The position numbers were made by a program, and so were the translations under genes. A DNA stretch of 64,000 bases from Pagrus major (lineage: Eukaryota; Chordata; Actinopteri; Spariformes; Sparidae): assembly GCF_040436345.1 (NCBI RefSeq), contig NC_133232.1, forward strand, positions 28,893,315 through 28,957,314. Direction: 5' to 3'. Each line of letters opens with the position of its first letter. The first letter of the stretch is position 1. Below the pieces are notes generated by a model that was given only the letters and a program-made list of their open reading frames with translations, ran no database searches and was not told where the DNA came from. Shown here in pieces: positions 61,526-64,000 of the stretch.

Positions 61526-61743
61526 ATTTTGCTTTTTTAAAAGTTTTTATACAAGGGAAAGAAAAAGAAAACTTCACCAGCCTGAGGGGGTTTGAGTCGA
61601 ACACGCAGCAGTTCAGAGAGCTGAAGGCAGAGCTGCACTTTGAGATGGAACAAAGGCTTCATTGGTTCAGAGCAGCAAAGACAAAGAACCGCTCAGTCTT
61701 CAAAACCAAAGTTAGGAATGGAAGTCCCTTCAAAAAGTCTTGA
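61526..61743 (+). CDS. possible terminal coding exon of an unrecognised gene
   Basis: An acceptor-like TTTCGTTCTAG ends at 61525 (an alternative AG is at 61555), followed by an open frame to TGA 61741-61743. The translation is hydrophilic and protein-like (GKEKENFTSLRGFESNTQQF, then RELKAELHFEMEQRLHWF, ending with a basic Lys/Arg-rich tail VRNGSPFKKS). It has an amphipathic helix character unlike the random frames nearby. It lies 175 bp beyond the alg13 stop on the same strand, so it could be an alternative 3' exon of alg13, the end of another gene, or a retroposed fragment. I do not recognise the family and no other exon of it is evident. Confidence 0.3.
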
Positions 61744-62460
61744 CCTAGACGATCCACGGCCTGAAAGCTGAGTTCATCCTTTGAGTGTGGATGTTATTGT
61801 TAATGCATTTTCAGTTCTTTAATTGTTTTCACATGCGATATGAGTAACAATTTTAGGGGGGATGGTGGTGTCTGCTTTTCATTTTCAGTTGAAAAAATAT
61901 AAAATGTTGATGTGATTTTTGATTCTGAACCAAACAAGCATGTTCTCTTATGTCTGGAGAATATGATTATCATGTCTGTGGCACCACAATATGACCATTA
62001 TTATGATCATTATCAGTTGCTGCTCTTTGCAAATGGTGCAATATCCGGATATTGCACTTATATATATGCAATTTATATATATTCCGATTAATTGTGCAGC
62101 CCTACAGTCAGCATTTTGTCTGTCTGTGACATCGAAAGTCAAGTCAGTTTTATTTGCTGATTTGTTAGAGTACAGAGACCTTATGGGAAGGTTATGCTTA
62201 ATGCTAACTTCTATTTTTAGACAATACAATTTTTGGCATCCATTTCATGATGACGTCCCACTTTTAGTCTTTGTGGTGCGCCATTACTGTGCAGTGCAGA
62301 CCGTATACCTCTTCACAGCTTCAACTCTTTTGTTTCTTTATGTTTCTTTGTAATCACAGTTCTTTTAGACAAGCACATACTGGTGGTGGATACATTTAAA
62401 TGAAGGTCATACTGTTTATCTCCCTGAAGGTTTCCGCTATGACATGAAATATGAATAGTC
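61744..62460. other. spacer, no gene
   Basis: AT-rich with a self-complementary ATATCCGGATAT core near 62042-62053 and a repeat-tail-like TGTGCAGCCCTAC near 62093-62105. No exon seen. Confidence 0.45.
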
Positions 62461-62537
62461 TGCATATCACTTCATATCACTTCCTATCACTTCCTATCAC
62501 TTCATATCACTTCATATCACTTCATATCACTTCCTAC
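62461..62537 (+). repeat. 10-bp minisatellite, seven units
   Basis: The unit TTCATATCAC alternates with TTCCTATCAC at exact 10-base spacing; first and last units are variant. Confidence 0.95.
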
Positions 62538-64000
62538 TTATTTTCACTTATTTAAAAGGAGACAATTTGGTGTAAAAAGTGCTGATTCACAGACACGAAA
62601 CAAATTTGCTGCATCACAAAGAAGCGAGTTGTACCAATTTTTGCCACAAGGGTGAGATAATGTTTAAAACGATGACCTTCCAATATCATTTGTCCTCCCA
62701 GCACGTAGTGGCATATACTCCAGTTTCTCCCAATCCGAACTGGCAAGAGCAGGTGCAGACATTTGGATGCCTTTCAGCTATTTTTCAAGAGACGGTTCTT
62801 GATGTGGTACCAGGTCATGTTGTTAATAGAATCCATCTTTGTATGCCATACCAAATGTACCTCGATCTGTCCCCGTATCTCTGCTGAAAGCGGCCCCATC
62901 TGCTTCAGCCAGTACAAGAGGCTTTCATAAATCATCGAATGTGCGGTGAAGAGGTGCACACTGTATTCATTCAGCCTCTATTAAATCTCAGCGAATCACT
63001 GAGAGCATGCCCTCATTTTAAAGGATGTGGAGAGTAAACTTAAAACAAACACAAAAATGATCGAGGGAACAAGCAAACAACATCAGAACAGTTACAAAAA
63101 AACGTGACTCGAGAGCAGATTAGTTTAAAATTGACTTATAGGAACAATTGGTTTAAGTTTTGGGACTTTGAGCATTAGCCAATCACTTGAGCGGGTCAAA
63201 TAATGACAATGGGACAGATTTAATAAGGAAGTGATGTAACCAATGCCTGTCATGTCTTACTGTTAGATATGCCCAACCAACCTTTTACACCAGTACTGAG
63301 TCTCAGAGTGGACTGATGAACTGAATCTTTGATTTCTCAGTTGTCCTCTTCCTCCTCAGCCTGAGAAAACTGACTTTGTTTCTGAACAAATATCCATTTT
63401 TATATTGTAGCTTGCTGACAAATGTGTCAACGTGAAATTTAAACTTACTACATACTACAGCATATGTGGAAAAAAAGTAGTATAAAGCTTTTTGTGGCTC
63501 CAGAGTTAGCTGTATGTTATCTGATCAACTGACTCCAGTGATGTCATTCAGTGGCTAAGGTAGGCGCCAGGTTGCATTGCAGCTTCCTTCCATATGCAGA
63601 CCTTTAAACAGACTGTAAAGTGTAAAATATGTGGAGTTATCCTTTAATATAAATTGTTAAACAAGGCACGACCCAGTATTTAACCTCTGACAGCAGCAAA
63701 TGCAGAACGATCATGTACTTGAACAGTTAGGGAACTGAAACTAAAATGAAATTTTGTTGTTTGTTTTTATTTTGAAGACAGACATTTTCAGTCATGCCCA
63801 GCTGGTGCACAGTGACCTTTTAACTTATTTGTATAAAATCCTTGCAAAGTTACGATAACAAAAGATGCATTGTGCAATTTAAGGTGATTGACGTGACACT
63901 GCTGATTCATCATTTACTGTTACAGTTTCTTCACCAGTAGAGGCTTTGTTAAACAGGAAATGAGGGCTGAAAGGCAGCACGTAGTCTACTGTAGCCGTTC
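62538..64000. other. spacer with a repeat at 63440-63640, no gene
   Basis: 63440-63640 contains CATATGTGGAAAAAAAGTAG, AAAGCTTTTTGTGGCTCCAG and CTGACTCCAGTGATGTCATT, a fish repeat also present in part at 55935-56060. A 102-residue open frame at 62579-62887 has no recognisable features and I do not call it. The window ends without a further gene. Confidence 0.5.

Noticed and set aside
62579-62887. 102-residue open frame near the window end
   Set aside because: No recognisable motif, no promoter or splice context; I could not distinguish it from chance.

Overview
The window is vertebrate nuclear DNA, almost certainly from a ray-finned (teleost) fish. Genes are split by GT-AG introns with pyrimidine-rich acceptors, the intergenic DNA is full of CA/TG microsatellites and fish-type dispersed repeats, and the four recognisable single-copy genes have unmistakable vertebrate orthologues. 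I see no bacterial, viral or CRISPR content.

Layout. Positions 1-1769 hold the decayed 3' half of a piggyBac transposon: an internally deleted transposase, then a degenerate tandem array ending at a TTAA. From about 2340 to 6010 lies an AT-rich repeat-flanked block carrying an intact six-exon gene on the minus strand (3283-5773, 289 codons). It belongs, as far as I can tell, to a multicopy fish family usually labelled SAMD3-like or uncharacterised. A second, non-autonomous piggyBac element bounded by TTAA occupies 6525-7557. A solitary tRNA-Phe(GAA) gene lies on the minus strand at 9978-10050.

The remaining genes are all on the plus strand. hs6st2 (10621-12559, two exons) encodes a heparan-sulfate 6-O-sulfotransferase. 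mbnl3 (noncoding exon near 15.2 kb, start codon at 23309, exons to at least 39642) encodes a four-CCCH-finger splicing factor. rap2c (49839-51425, two exons) encodes a Ras-like GTPase. alg13 (58137-61350, four exons) encodes the catalytic subunit of the UDP-GlcNAc transferase of N-glycan assembly. The order and common orientation hs6st2-mbnl3-rap2c match human Xq26.2, so this is an ancient vertebrate block; alg13 next to it is not part of the human cluster. The genes do not form one pathway. hs6st2 acts in Golgi glycosaminoglycan sulfation, alg13 on the ER cytosolic face, mbnl3 on RNA, and rap2c in small-GTPase signalling.

Introns and spacers hold at least five dispersed repeat families with several copies each, a hAT-type MITE nested inside another repeat with a perfect 8-bp target duplication, a fold-back element at 48.4-48.8 kb, and a near-perfect palindrome at 54.5 kb. 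The most unusual items are three. First, a partial tandem duplication of an mbnl3 exon inside its own upstream intron. Second, an mbnl3 3' end where inclusion of the 95-nt exon decides between an immediate stop and a different C-terminus. Third, the intact multi-exon gene inside a repeat-like block. I found no convincing wholly new system.
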